The notes below the pieces were generated by a model, which saw only the letters and a list, made by a program, of their open reading frames with translations, was not told the DNA's origin and searched no databases. The translations under genes were made by a program, and so were the position numbers. Positions 37,661 through 49,555 of a DNA stretch of 64,000 bases are shown piece after piece. The stretch lies in NCBI GenBank assembly GCA_950295325.1, contig OX485804.1:6758001-6822000 (forward strand). Direction: 5' to 3'. Numbering within the stretch: position 1 is the stretch's first letter; each line of letters starts with the position of its first letter. The stretch is from Polytrichum commune (taxonomy: Eukaryota; Streptophyta; Polytrichopsida; Polytrichales; Polytrichaceae).

Positions 37661-38631
37661 GAACCACAGTTGGGTGAGAACACCTTCTAATCTTCGACTA
37701 TGCACATTCAAGTTCCGATCAGTTCATTTACGGCCCAAGGTGGCTGGGAACATCTTTGTTCTGAAGTCCTTCATGATCTTCTTAAAGGAGTCGATCTTTG
37801 TTAAAGGCTTGAGAACTTGTCATATCACAGCAACATGTTATGAGTTCGAATTGTTGGCTTGCCAATCAAAGGGATGTTTTGAGCCATGTCATTCTTGAAT
37901 ATCTGCATTATCATTGCTTTTGTAGTAGGTGAGGCTCTTGGTAGGGAGCATTGCTGGAAGGTCCCCCCTACCAAGGGCCTCACCTTATGTAAAGGCCTGC
38001 AATTGTCAGGAGTGAATCTTCTTAACAGATATGAATGGTTTCAGATGTATCACTTCATTGACTGGACCTTCTGTGAACGGATGTCCATATCAAAGGTGGT
38101 GCAGGCAAACCACAAGTTAGAGTATAAAAGGTACAGGAAATCAATGCATAGATTGTCATAAATTTGTCAACATTCATACCTTTCTAATGGGTAAGGATTG
38201 GGTTGAATATCAAAATAAACTTGAAGACCAACAGTTATTATCAATTTGTTTACATAAAGAGTATGGATAACAATTATAGTGGACCAGTTCAACATCCCAG
38301 GTGCGTCTTGCATGGTTCAGTATGAGTAATGAACAGTCTAACCCTGACAACACAACACTTGATAACATGACACCTTGATTATACGACCCGTTTCTGGTGG
38401 ACCAAATTTTCTGGTGTTAATTTATCCTGATCTTATGACTATGATGCTGGTAATACGATATGTTTTAGGCCTGATTCATCATATAATAGAGGTAATCAAT
38501 TTCGTTCGGATTGTGGGAGTTTTCGTGCATTTTCGTTCTAATTTCAATAATTTTAGTGTTGTTGATCATGTTTGCACCAAAAACTTGCACACAATTTAGT
38601 AAGCACTGACCTCCTCTGCATTGGTTATGGC
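37661..38631. other. Intergenic DNA between SEC and the transposon remnants
   Basis: There is no recognisable gene. A short near-palindromic pair around AGGCTCTTGGTAGGG (about 37930) and CCCTACCAAGGGCCT (about 37966) would form a small hairpin. The rest shows nothing I can name. Confidence 0.4.
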
Positions 38632-38880
38632 ACCAGCGGATGTTTACAATGTGGATGCGATTGGTCCATTTTATTGTGTCCAAGTAAACAAGACACTAGC
38701 GCAAGGAAAAGTTCTTGGGTGTAAAACGCCAAAGGATTGTCTCAATCTTGCTCTTGACTTAAACACGACAAACACCAACAAGTTGAAACATCTCTACACC
38801 CAAGATGCTTTGGAAGGTGGTTGCCAATGCCACCACTTCAGTGGGCATCCCCCAAAAGCAACCCATAATCCTCTACCAAT
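38632..38880 (+). pseudogene. pogo/Tigger-like transposase fragment (DDE_1 domain), decayed
   Basis: The frame from about 38632 reads ADVYNVDAIGPFYCVQVNKT, then LAQGKVLGCKTPKDC and NTTNTNKLK. This corresponds to the family pattern NVDETGLFYR..P.KTLA, then a G.K.SKERLT segment and N.TGT.KLKPL. The first catalytic Asp is kept, but the E-T of DETG reads A-I. After a shift of frame at about 38785 the matching motif LHPRCFGRW follows. The rest of the domain is missing. The domain is that of CENP-B/pogo transposases of the Tc1/mariner superfamily. The identification is by motif recall. Confidence 0.75.
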
Positions 38881-39284
38881 ACTCTCACCTCAGATCCGGC
38901 CCAAATTACACAAAGGTTCACCAATATGATGACCTCAAACCCCTTCAAGAGATTCTCACAACCATCTCACTAAAACCCTCACTTAAGCTTTGCCACCGTC
39001 ACCACCGCAATGCACACCTCCAAAAAGCGATTTAGAATCCTCCACCAAAGCTCCCAATCCAAAGATGCCATCAACACTGTCAACTCAAATTTGACCACAA
39101 TCCCAAAAATGCTCATCAATATGCTGATCCCAAACCCCTTGAAGAGATCCCCACAAAAGCTCATTAAATTTAACCACTACATCTACCTCTCATACCAATT
39201 GACTTAATCCACCAATTCGCACAACCCGCTCATCAAAACCTTCACTCAAGTTGCGCCAACGCCAACATTCATATGCACGCCCCC

Positions 39285-39315
<31 letters not shown>

Positions 39316-40534
39316 ACACACACTCACATTGCAATCCACATCCCGGAAGCACCATTGGCTCAATCTATTTGTTTAATGTATTATTTATCCTTACATCACT
39401 CATCATATAACTAAACACAACATCCTCAAAGAGCCCAACACATCTATATTTTCTCTCATTCTCATTAGTCTCTTGATCCTCAAAACACTCTACACCAATG
39501 CCACAAAGGTACACACAATCACAAAAAATTCCAAATCCACACATAATACACATCACACCACCACCTTAAACCTGCACTAATAAATAGTCTCATATATATA
39601 TCCTCACACTCCTAAGTTTCCCCCGCATAAAAAATACCCATAGCATGCCCATCATGAACAACATAGCCCCCATCAATCCCAACCCACATTGGTACATCAC
39701 ACCCCACACAACACACATCATACATACCATCACTCTCCCTACTTCCCCACACACTTGTACCACACACACCCACCCCGCACAAATCATAACCTCGCCTATA
39801 AAGCACAACCCCTATCAAATCAATAACCGCATAATACAAAATAACATTACCTACATCAAATACCACTTGATTGAAAAAAAATACCTTCATAAACCCAAAT
39901 TAACCACAAATCATAAATCAATTAATAGACCAAAGAATGCTTATACTATTGGAGGCGGCATTCAACAAAATCCCAGATCACTCAAACACATACTTAAAAA
40001 ACCTTCCAAAAGAATATACACAAAGACAAAACCAATACTTCATGCCCAACACCCTAAGATTAAAACCACACTACTTGCACCTTGAAGACATTTTACCCCA
40101 TTCCTCTCCCCCAACACACATATGAACAATCATAATCACCTCCCAAACCTTAGAGGACATAGTTCCCTCCTATCAAAAATACCCACTCCACTTCCAACTA
40201 TATGCCTTTCATAACAACCATTAGCCCCATCCCTCACCAATGTGTCCAACAACTTGCTAGGCAACTAGATGCAAGGTGCCTTATCATCCTTAGATGACTT
40301 GAAGCCCTCGCATACAAACCTCTCCAATCACAATTGCCTATGAGTACATTAAACCAACAAAACACTCATGGCAAAAATATCACACCACAATAATTCCAAA
40401 AAAACCTTCCATTTATCCCAAGTCAATTGACCCACAAACTTATCAAATGCAGCTACCCCATAACTGGATTCATAACAAACCCAAACATTATCCTGCCCAC
40501 ACAGCCACCACCACGCATACATTTCTACATGGAA
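38881..40534 (+). other. C/A-rich sequence preceding the LINE remnant, possibly its 5' part
   Basis: The + strand is strikingly rich in C and A up to the endonuclease motif, the same bias as the LINE piece, so this may be its 5' UTR and ORF1. A roughly 35-bp motif occurs twice, at about 38923-38960 and 39118-39156 (CAAACCCCTTCAAGAGATTC, CAAACCCCTTGAAGAGATCC). I recognise no ORF1 domain. A C(22)(CA)n tract sits at 39280-39322. Confidence 0.4.
39280..39322. repeat. Poly-C tract joined to (CA)n microsatellite
   Basis: About 22 C residues run directly into roughly ten CA repeats. Confidence 0.95.
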
Positions 40535-42040
40535 CACAAGTCATATTTAACTTTAGTCTCCCATGCATTATGGAACTAATAGAAGACATACAAGACAAAC
40601 ACACCATTATTCTACCACAAGAAACCAAACCCTTAAAACAAAAATCTACCACCTACATAGACAACCGATTTTCAGAATGCAAAATCCTCTATAATCACAC
40701 AAATGACACAAATCTAAAACCCACAATTCACAACATTTGAATCCCCAAGAGGCAGCACCTTTGCCATGATCCACAAAAACATACTCTACTAAAAATATTT
40801 TCAAAGTCCCCAACACCAAGGAACATATCATTGACTCTACTAGTCTTCAAAATATCTAACGATTCACTCACACCGCTACTCATGATGAACCTATACATGC
40901 CCTCACATCCCACTAACCTCCCACTCATCCCAATAATCAAAGACCAAATCACAATTCTTATAAAAAAATTACCCTACACACAAAGTGATATTAGCACGGG
41001 ACTTCGATAAAGACATCCTCCTAGTTAACCACATACACAAAGGCATTCCCCAAATCCCTAACCAAGAGGACAAAGACTGGGCACAATTCATGCGAGCCTA
41101 GCCTTTCACCCCATCCACAATAATGAAATCTTCTCACAACAAGGTGGCCAAAACTACACCTCCACTAGCCTTATAGATGGCTTCTAGACCAACATCCTAC
41201 TTCACACCCTACCAAAATGCCAAACCTTAACTAACCAAAGTCAAAACTTAGAGCATTACCTAGTGAGCCTCACACTCAACTTTGTACAACTGGTTCGAAA
41301 ATCACAGCAGTCACCGAACTACCAACTAAGAATTACAATCATGGGTTGGTGAACTTACCAACATAGGATGGACTACCAAGATAGAAGCCTGCAAAATCAC
41401 TAGAAACTATAAGAAAATAATCACCAAATACATAATCATATTAAACAACAAACCCAAAACAATACATGACAAATTTTCAAATTTACCACCAATGCACCTC
41501 TAGATTGCCTCAAAGACACAAACAACCACATGCTTACACACTCTCAAGACATTGCCCAAGAAATATGGTGCTCACAACAAACCTACTTCCAAAGATAAGC
41601 CCATATATGTGACGACCTCCTGACCACCCGTCAACATGCCATTGTGTAGTCAGAAAATACCCCTAGCATGGCCTCAATGGCCTCATCCTTGAGGCAAGAG
41701 GCCCCAAAGTGCCACCTTATCCAAAAGAATCACAAGAGAAGTCTTCAATAATAGCCTCAAAAATCTAGCAAGAAGGAAAACACCGGGCCATGATAACATC
41801 CCCGATGAAATCCTCAAAGCATTATGCATGACCTTGCATGACATGCTCTTCTTAGTTTTCCGGCAATGCTCTCTCCAAAAGAACATCCCGGATATTGGAA
41901 ACATGACAAAATCATATTACTCCACAAATAAGGCATTTGGGCAAGTTTGAATTCTAATGCCAGCATCGATCTAAATTCGCTCCTCAAATACAAAATATTT
42001 GGATGCAAAATTCTCGTGGAAGAACTTGAAATTCATAATT
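40535..42040 (+). pseudogene. LINE (APE-type non-LTR retrotransposon) ORF2 fragment, decayed
   Basis: Several frames on the + strand carry motifs in the correct order. IIL(P)QETK lies near 40609-40629 (endonuclease L-Q-E-T). A degraded DFN motif followed by DILLVNHIHKGIP lies at about 41000-41050. TSTSLIDGF is near 41160, and LEHYLVSL, from S-D-H-x-P-V, near 41252-41275. ARRKTPGHDNIPDEILKAL near 41770-41822 is the start of the reverse transcriptase. Then, one base out of frame, come YWKHDKIILLHK and YKIF-KIL to about 42030. The catalytic Y-x-D-D part is absent. Many stops and shifts show it is dead. It was probably cut short at the 3' side by later rearrangement. Confidence 0.8.
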
Positions 42041-44867
42041 TGTACAATGTCCATTGTGGCGAATGACTTATATTTTGTGATATTCAACGGATGGTATTCA
42101 TGAGGCGAGAGTTAGAGGTGGCAATCATGTTGGGCAAGATTATAGGGTTTAGCATGTGTTCATGACGAGGAAATCATCATCATCATCATCATTGATCTAA
42201 ACTTGCTCCTTCCAATTTCCCACATTGCTTGCCACAAGGAGTATGCCAAGTCGTTTTGATTGCATCCCCACATCGCTCTCCCTCTTTTACTCTTATTTCA
42301 TTCAAGAGGATCAATGTCAGTATATCATCAAGTGATCCACACCAATTAGTATCATTTGTTATAGACAAGACAAAACTTATGTACATAGTGGATTTCGTCC
42401 ACGCTCACTGGAATTGAAATGTTGTCGGTTCCTCCTCATTAGTGACGCATGTGCATTTTGTTTCTTCAAATCTTTAGATTCAACCCTTTAAGCTCCGATT
42501 CAACTTGTCCGATTGTGAGCGTCAATATCAACATCACAATGTTACACTTTGTGTTATTCCATAATATCACAAGCTACACTAAACATCCATGTTAACACTA
42601 CAAAATTCCGTAACATCGCATGTACTTTGGTTGCCACATGTATAATACTACAGAGTTTAAAATTAGGGCCTATTGAAAATGGATCTCTCTCTCTCTCTAT
42701 CTATCTATCTATATATATGTGGAGTTGGAAGTGGTCGTTATGGTCACACATCATACCTTCAACCCCATCAAGTGGCATTGCCCTTAGCCAACCTAGACCA
42801 AGGATGAACACGCCGTGATGCCCAAAAAGTGACGACATCAAGCTTCGTGGTGTGGTAAGGTGAGAACCCTATGAAACGCGACATCTTGTTTACTCAAAGT
42901 AGGCGAGGGAGCACGGAAGGCTTTTACTAAAGTTATGCCCTCCTCTCAATAATGAGGATCATGCATTACATGAAGAGAGAGAGAGAGGCCCACCTGCAAT
43001 TACAAGTCCCAAGTTGCACCCAAGAAGCTCGCTCGAGCAGTGCTAAGGAAGACTCCCAAACTAGCTAAGCTTAACTTACCTCACCCAATCCATATGGCTG
43101 CTGAAATAGCCCTTGGGTCCAATGATGATCCACATCCCCCAAAAAGCAACGAGTCAATCAAGCCCATATAATCAGGGAAAGCGAATCTCTGAGGATATAT
43201 GGGGGCCCAAAAAAAAAAACAAAAGAACAAAAAAAAAGTAAAAGTTCCTTGGCCTTCACTTTTCCAATTTTCTCCTTTCGGGCCCTGCTGTCTACACATC
43301 GCCTTATAACATAAGGTTGAGGGTGCTTAAACCAGCACTTTAAGCTATTGCACGTACACACGTGACACGGCCATGTGGTTGGTGTAAAATACATATATTC
43401 ATCTTACGCCCTCTCCCCACCCGACTTTACCAAATAACCAAAGTCTTTTTCTAAAAATTGGGTAAAGCTCTCTCGGTTATAAGTTAGGGGAGGCATTCAA
43501 CTATCCCAATGCACCTACAAGAACTTGCTCCGGAGATTTTTGAGTAGGTTTAAGTTAAGTGGCTTTCACACATGCACATGGTTTTGTTTACCAAGCAATG
43601 AATGTTGGATAGTTTTTTTTGTCTCATCCCCAAATCCCTTACTACTCGTCTATCTTACCATCGGTTTTTGTTAATGAAGCTCCTCATGCCCTCATAGCTA
43701 AGACTAAAAAGCAACCAATCACAAGGGCAGGAGGCAACACTTTTAAAGGCCCTATATTCTTGCCTCATGTCTAGGTATTGATGGGAGGGTCGGTGCTTGA
43801 GGCTTAAAACCTCCACTTTTAAGCCATGCCACATCACTTGTCAACTAGGCTCGGCACTAGATAATGTCGATGATGTATGTGAAGGCCGGGTTTTTAGAAC
43901 CAACTTTTAGGCTTAGCTAAAGTCAGGTGGGGAGGGGGCATTAGCCTTTGGGCTAGACAAGGGTATAAAGAGATGAGAAATTTGTTTTCAGCCTCAATTG
44001 AATATTTGATGAATATTCAAAGTTGAAACCACTAGTTTACTTAAACCAATCCATAGGCCCCATATATGACAGCCATGGATATGATGAGGACCACACCGTC
44101 AATGCCGAGAACCAACACAACATAGTTGGGTACTTAGACCCAAGCTAGATCAAAAGCCCAACTAGTAATGATCTCGGGGGGGGGGGGCACTCCCTTGTAT
44201 ATTTTGCATACACCTGCGATAATGACCTATTAAAATGGGGGCTATTTACCTATGAGAAAGGATTATAAGGGATGCTAATTTTTGAAATAATGGTAAATTG
44301 TTGTGATTATTTGCACCCTATTGGTAATTATGAATTCTTGGATGGTTGATTTTATGGTACCCTATATTATTTATATGTAATTTTTTTCCCCTGATTGCCC
44401 CCATTCCTTAAAGTGTATGATACAATAGAATTCTCGTTAGAAGCACGTGTACAGAGTAAGAGAAACAAACATTTACTAGGGTTTAGGGTTCAGGGTCACA
44501 CTGAAGTCCGGGAAAAACAAAACACTAAACAATAACAACAAAAGATTGCAATTACATGTCATTAAGCAACACAAGCCAACGAATAAAAGTTGTGTTGGAT
44601 AGCACAGTTAGAAACCTTGAGGTCTTAGGGAACAGACCAACCACATGTGTCTCAAAGTCACATTTACAAGGTTTGCAGAAGCCCTACAATTGATGCCTTG
44701 ATCTTCCAATCCTACACATTGGAGGAAAATCCCACGCCATGCAAGCAAAATCCACCTAAACTAGCTAGGCTACCATTTACACACGTGGAAGATATGAGGG
44801 TACTCGAACTGAAATGACTACTACAGATTTCAAGGTATACTAATGATCATTCAGCCCTTCTTCCAAA
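42041..44867. other. Gene-free DNA after the LINE remnant
   Basis: It contains ATC triplets (about 42175-42193), a TCTC/TCTA microsatellite (about 42686-42715), a GA run (about 42974-42988), an A-rich stretch near 43210-43240 and a poly-G tract (about 44176-44188). No gene or domain is recognised. Confidence 0.45.
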
Positions 44868-45254
44868 TTATATCTCCACATGTGTGAGATAGTACAAATT
44901 TAGCAGGTTTTGTTTTTTATTTGAAATGAACTCACTCAATGAGTTTGCATCTACCTCATCTAAGGTGTAGATTTTGCTAGTTGATTCATACACTAGAGAC
45001 ACAGTTGAGATAATAGCATCCACATCAACCCACATACAGTCACTCTCAACATACTTATATTTGTTGAGACCCGGCTGTTTTTTGAACCAATGGAGGTAAG
45101 CCATAGCAGTTGGGAAGAGAGTTTCTCTATTTCCGTTCTGGACTGCACGTTTCATCAAGTCAATGGGTTGCCAACAATTGCCCCACTTAGTACCAACCTT
45201 CACCCTTATCTTTTGAACCCTTCCTATATAGAACATGCCATGTTTTGGTGGCAA
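44868..45254 (-). pseudogene. Fragment of an unrecognised, repeated protein (WGN-QPIDLM type), copy 1
   Basis: An open frame of 128 codons contains YIGRVQKIRVKVGTKWGN, then QPIDLMKRAVQNGNRETL, LHWFKKQPGLNKYKYVES, then WVDVDAIISTVSLVYES. Tryptophan, proline and charged-residue spacing looks like a real protein, not noise. A related stretch lies on the opposite strand at 60025-60300. The first part recalls an SH3/BAH-like reader segment seen in repeat-associated plant proteins, but I cannot name a family. No neighbouring exons are recognised, so it is probably part of a mobile element or a gene relic. Confidence 0.6.
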
Positions 45255-46938
45255 AGTATTTAATTTTTGAAACTATCGCTTTTTCTCCATGCTATTTTAT
45301 ATGTACCACTTAGGTAATTTAATCATGTTTTGTCAAATGCTATATTACATATAATCATGTTTCACAATCCCAGAGCACCCTATACTACATCTAATAATTT
45401 TACAAATTTTACGCCAAATTTTTATACAAGACCCTATATTTTATCGCACGTAGTTCCTACAGTTTTTCGCTAGTTCCTACGTCGTTCATGGCACCTAAAA
45501 CTGTCACTCTGTGATTGTGGACACTCCTACACCATGGGGAACAGTTCAAGGTAGTAGAGTGTTGGCATTTGGGAGGCGTTTATAAGTGTTGGTTTTGGGT
45601 GGGGTGTTGGTTTTAGCACCCTCTACCTTAGCTCATATCACTTTTTGAACACAAACATCCACTTGAGGATACTAAGATACATTTGCCTTGCCCATACCAA
45701 GTAGTTTATAGGTATGAGTTAGAGTGTGAGTTGGTTTGTGTGCCTCAAGGTGGATGAGTATGTGGATATCTCAACTCTCATTTCCCACTAACCATGTGGG
45801 ATTATTCAAACCTTGATCACTCTTAAACTTCTAACAATCACCATCCTATGACTACTAGCAACCTAATGGTCTACCTTCAACACCTTGTGTGGATGGGCCG
45901 AGCACTCACAACTATGCAACTAGATAGAAACCCATTCTCACTATGAATAATCTCAAATTTGGTATTGGAGACCTAGCAAAGGGAATATATATATAAGAAT
46001 AGTCCTCGAACATTACAAAGGAGCTTGGGATAATAAATGGGAGTGTGATATGGCTTCCCATGGCAACAATGTGGATAGAGTGGAATTTGTTGTTTTATTC
46101 CAACATGGTTAGGAAAAACACAAACAACACTTTTGTTGTGTAAATAACACAATTTGAGAAGAAAAAAGACATGCCCAACAAAATTTTGAATTGGCAAACT
46201 CTTCCATTTAGAATTTATCTATGGCACACCCATCCATTGGCAAGGTGAAATTGTAGTAAATTATTCTATACCCTACTTTTGTTTTTGGTTCACTTCACAT
46301 TGAAAAACAACGGTAAATCCCAAATCGATCTACTTTAGTGGATCCAATTGGATTGAGTCAACTTCCACATTGTAGAAGTTTGTTTTTGTGACATTCAATT
46401 CATCCATGATGGATGAGTTTACCTAGACGCCATACATGGATGATCCCCATCCGTAAGGTGGAGGGGCCTAATTCAACTAGAACATGTTGGGATGGTAGGC
46501 CTCACATGTCAAGTGGGTTTTTTTGGCTTAATGGATTTATTGTAATGTGATCCGTGCGTGGGCTCTACCGTTAGTTTACAAGTTGCACTTGTATGGCAGT
46601 CAAGAAAGGTAGGGAGCTTCATGTTGGTTGAAAGTGGGGTGATTCAAGTACCAAGACATTTTTCCAAAATAGACATGAAGTTGCATGCTCCATCATTTCA
46701 AGCATTGCAAGATCACTTGGGCAAATCTTGGACCTCCTCCCCTTCTAGCCATCTACATCTCGAACAAGACCCCTTGGGCAAGAGAGACAAGGTGATGTTG
46801 GCAAATGTATAGAATTCGAGTGGAATTAAAATGACTCCAACCATGTTGAAACCACATCAATCGGACTTCATGCGAGTTATGTTACGATTGCCAACATGAA
46901 GAATTCTTATTATCTATCATGGTTGTATCAAGGACCCC
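45255..46938. other. Intergenic AT-rich DNA
   Basis: No gene or named repeat is recognised. Scattered short open frames lack domains. Confidence 0.45.
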
Positions 46939-47206
46939 AATAAATAAATAAATAAATAAATAACATCGGGCAATCCAACATGAGTTTGAGACTGTTGGTC
47001 CTACTCTGCTCAAGAATTCTCTTGGTGCAGGGTGGAGTTTACTGCCTACCTTGCAGTGGGTGGACTCTTGGCTTCCTACCTACCCTAGCTAGTTTCATTT
47101 GTCAAGTAGAGAGAAATTTCATAGCAGGAATTGAACCGCCAACCACTCCATTCCGAAATGGGTACCTCTCCACTATCACCTGGTAGTTTAGGGTCATCTC
47201 AGACTA
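46939..47206 (-). mobile_element. tRNA-derived SINE, copy 4
   Basis: On the minus strand it opens with CTGAGATGACCCTAAACTAC, then GGTGATAGTGGAGAGGTACC and a consensus-like B-box GGCGGTTCAATTCC. The body matches copy 3 over its full length. The far end joins an (AATA)n run at 46939-46963. Copies 3 and 4 define the full-length form at about 260 bp. Confidence 0.8.
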
Positions 47207-47804
47207 GAGGACCCCAACATGGTTAGTGTTAAGCACTTTTTGTAAACTAAACCTATTGATTAACTCACATACATATTACTTAACTACATCAATCTACATT
47301 ACTAACATCCTTTACATTACGCAAGAGATTGGTGTGACACAAATATATCTCACAAAGCATATTACAATGAATAAGCACGAAGGTGCACTCTACAACCATC
47401 ATTTGTAGTGACTGTCAATACCCGAGTAGCTTCTAGAAACATACGATATCATCCTTTTTCTACATACTAAACTTGAACCGAAACTACACTATTTATGACG
47501 TTAGTGTCACTTGCTATTTGAAAATACACAAATGCTATATATTTTTACTATTTTTTACCAAATAAAGTTGTTAACATTCTATAATGTCCACACAACCAAT
47601 TTGACATCATCTGGTAAAATATGAGATATACAATAAATAAATATGGCATTGCGTAATTCCAAATAGTAAGTGACATTAAAAATCATATTCATTGTAGCTA
47701 ATTAACCAACAACTAACTAATCCAAAAAGCATGTCCTAAACATTGTTCACTTTCCACCATTGGAACCCGCGGGCTGTGGTTTTGTGCTCAGGATAGCTTC
47801 CTAA
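47207..47804. other. Intergenic AT-rich DNA
   Basis: Nothing recognisable between SINE copy 4 and the family A MITE. Confidence 0.45.
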
Positions 47805-48302
47805 GGGCCACTTCACACACGAGCCAAGACCCATGACCATGAAATTGTGAGAGCCCAAAAGAAAGTGTCCAAAGGCCGTCCCAACGCACCTCCAACATCA
47901 TGTAGTGTGGTCACGGATCCTCAAGTGTCATGTGAAGTCATATGTTACTGGGCCCTCAACCAAATGCTAATTCAATGAATGTCTATTCATGCGGGTCCTC
48001 AAACATGATAGAATAGAATAAGTCAATGGTTGTTAGCGTTTGGAGTGCCATGGTCTCTTGGTTTTGTGTTAAGCCTACCTCCAAGAGGTAGTTTTTGAAA
48101 ATAATCCAAGTGACCATGAAATATGATTCATTCCATGCCATGTAAGAATCCATGTAGACTTTACATCCATCTTGCATTCACATACTTGGTTGGTCCCTCA
48201 GCGCAGTGTGAAGCAAACTTGGACCAACTCCGCCTTTTCCACCAATGGGAGTGCTTGAAGTGTAATGGTCACGGGCTCTCAATTTTGTGTGTGAAGTGGC
48301 CC
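47805..48302. mobile_element. MITE, family A, best-preserved copy, 498 bp
   Basis: The ends GGGCCACTTCACACACGAG and TTGTGTGTGAAGTGGCCC are inverted repeats, and TAA lies directly outside both (47802-47804, 48303-48305). GGGCC-type ends with a TAA/TTA duplication indicate a PIF/Harbinger (Tourist-like) origin. There is no coding capacity. It is nearly collinear with the copy at 53758-54233. Confidence 0.9.
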
Positions 48303-48821
48303 TAAGTAAACATGATATGACCACACCTGTGCACAAAAACTAGGTTTCCATCCACACACATATATAAATATTTCATATCTTGATTCAATAAAGAAAAACC
48401 AAAAGATCACAACATATGACCAATTGGACTTGGGAACATTAGGATTTTTGACCGATTATGTCAAAAAACATTCCCATGCCCACACGGTGCCAATCAGTGT
48501 GTATGTTTCACAAATTTCATTTGACATTCAACTTCAAATCCAAAGTGTCGTGTGTTATTTTAAATTCAAAATTCAAAGGGGAAAGAAAAGATGTGAACTA
48601 ACATCTACTTTTTCTTCTAAAATGTCACCTCAATATCACATGCCTAGTAGAACGTGTCATATTTATAACGTGTCAATTGACGCGTGGTTTTTTTCTTCAA
48701 TAGTCACACTACATGTCAAATGTCAACTGGCGTGTTTTTTGTTTGTGCAAGTTTTTGCATGTCAAATGTCAAAAACTTGCAAAAACTTGTCCAAAAATAC
48801 ACATTGGTGCCAATGAACGCC
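48303..48821. other. Intergenic DNA with short direct repeats
   Basis: The phrase CATGTCAAATGTCAA occurs twice at about 48713-48770, and GCAAGTTTTTGCA forms a small palindrome nearby. No gene is seen. Confidence 0.45.
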
Positions 48822-49176
48822 CCGGGCTAGATCACATCTTCATTTGGCTGGCCCTTGCCCCTCCCACACCTCTTTCGTTGCCCGGTCTTCCTGCTCGCAC
48901 ATGTGTGGGAACTTTTCCACATTGGGAACCAATGTGGCAATACCTGGTCAAAATTACAAATATTTCAAGTTGACATCACTTTCATCATTCCCAAGTTAAT
49001 TGATGGAGTTCCTTCACATGCCAAAGGAGCTTAATGGCTCAAGTGACCAAGTATTATCACATTGGTTCCCAACGGGGAAGAGGTCCCACTCAGGTGCGGG
49101 CAGGAAGACCGGGCAGTGAAGGAGACGTGGGAGGGCCGGGCAAGGGCCAGCCAAATGAAGATGTGATCTAGCCCGG
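48822..49176. mobile_element. Foldback element with about 115-bp inverted arms, 355 bp
   Basis: The outer sequence CCGGGCTAGATCACATCTTC is exactly mirrored at 49157-49176. The arms (about 48822-48945 and 49055-49176) stay complementary over most of their length, including GGCTGGCCCTTGCC, CCGGTCTTCCTGC and TTGGGAACCAATGTG. The centre is about 110 bp of AT-rich DNA. The arms are GC-rich compared with their surroundings. No clear target duplication is visible. Confidence 0.85.
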
Positions 49177-49508
49177 AGCCCAACGAACCAAAATGTCTGA
49201 AGAAAGTATAAATTTTACTGTTGTTTTTTTCTGTCAGCCCTCTATTATATTACTTACGCGTTTTGTGTCATACATCATCTTTCACTAATTTGTAGGTTCG
49301 TCTATTCTTAAAGTTGTATATATAATTTTAATAGAAAAAATGGGAATCTTCAGTGCATTTTGATCTCCACAAAATCTCTCACTCGATTGTCCCAATTTTA
49401 AACAAAATCTTGTGAAAAAACTCGCAGCATCTCCTGTATTTAACAGAGGCTGTCAGGACAAGAAATTTGACCAAGTTTAGACACAGGCAGGTTCTTTGAT
49501 CTTCAAAA

Positions 49509-49555
<47 letters not shown>

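Noticed and set aside
39645-40085. 146-codon Thr/His/Pro/Ile-rich frame
   Set aside because: It is low-complexity translation of a C/A-rich strand that also carries the LINE remnant. Stops are simply scarce in that composition.
44476-44497. Interstitial telomere-like sequence (TAGGGTTTAGGGTTCAGGG)
   Set aside because: Only about two and a half imperfect plant telomere units, too short to mean a former telomere.
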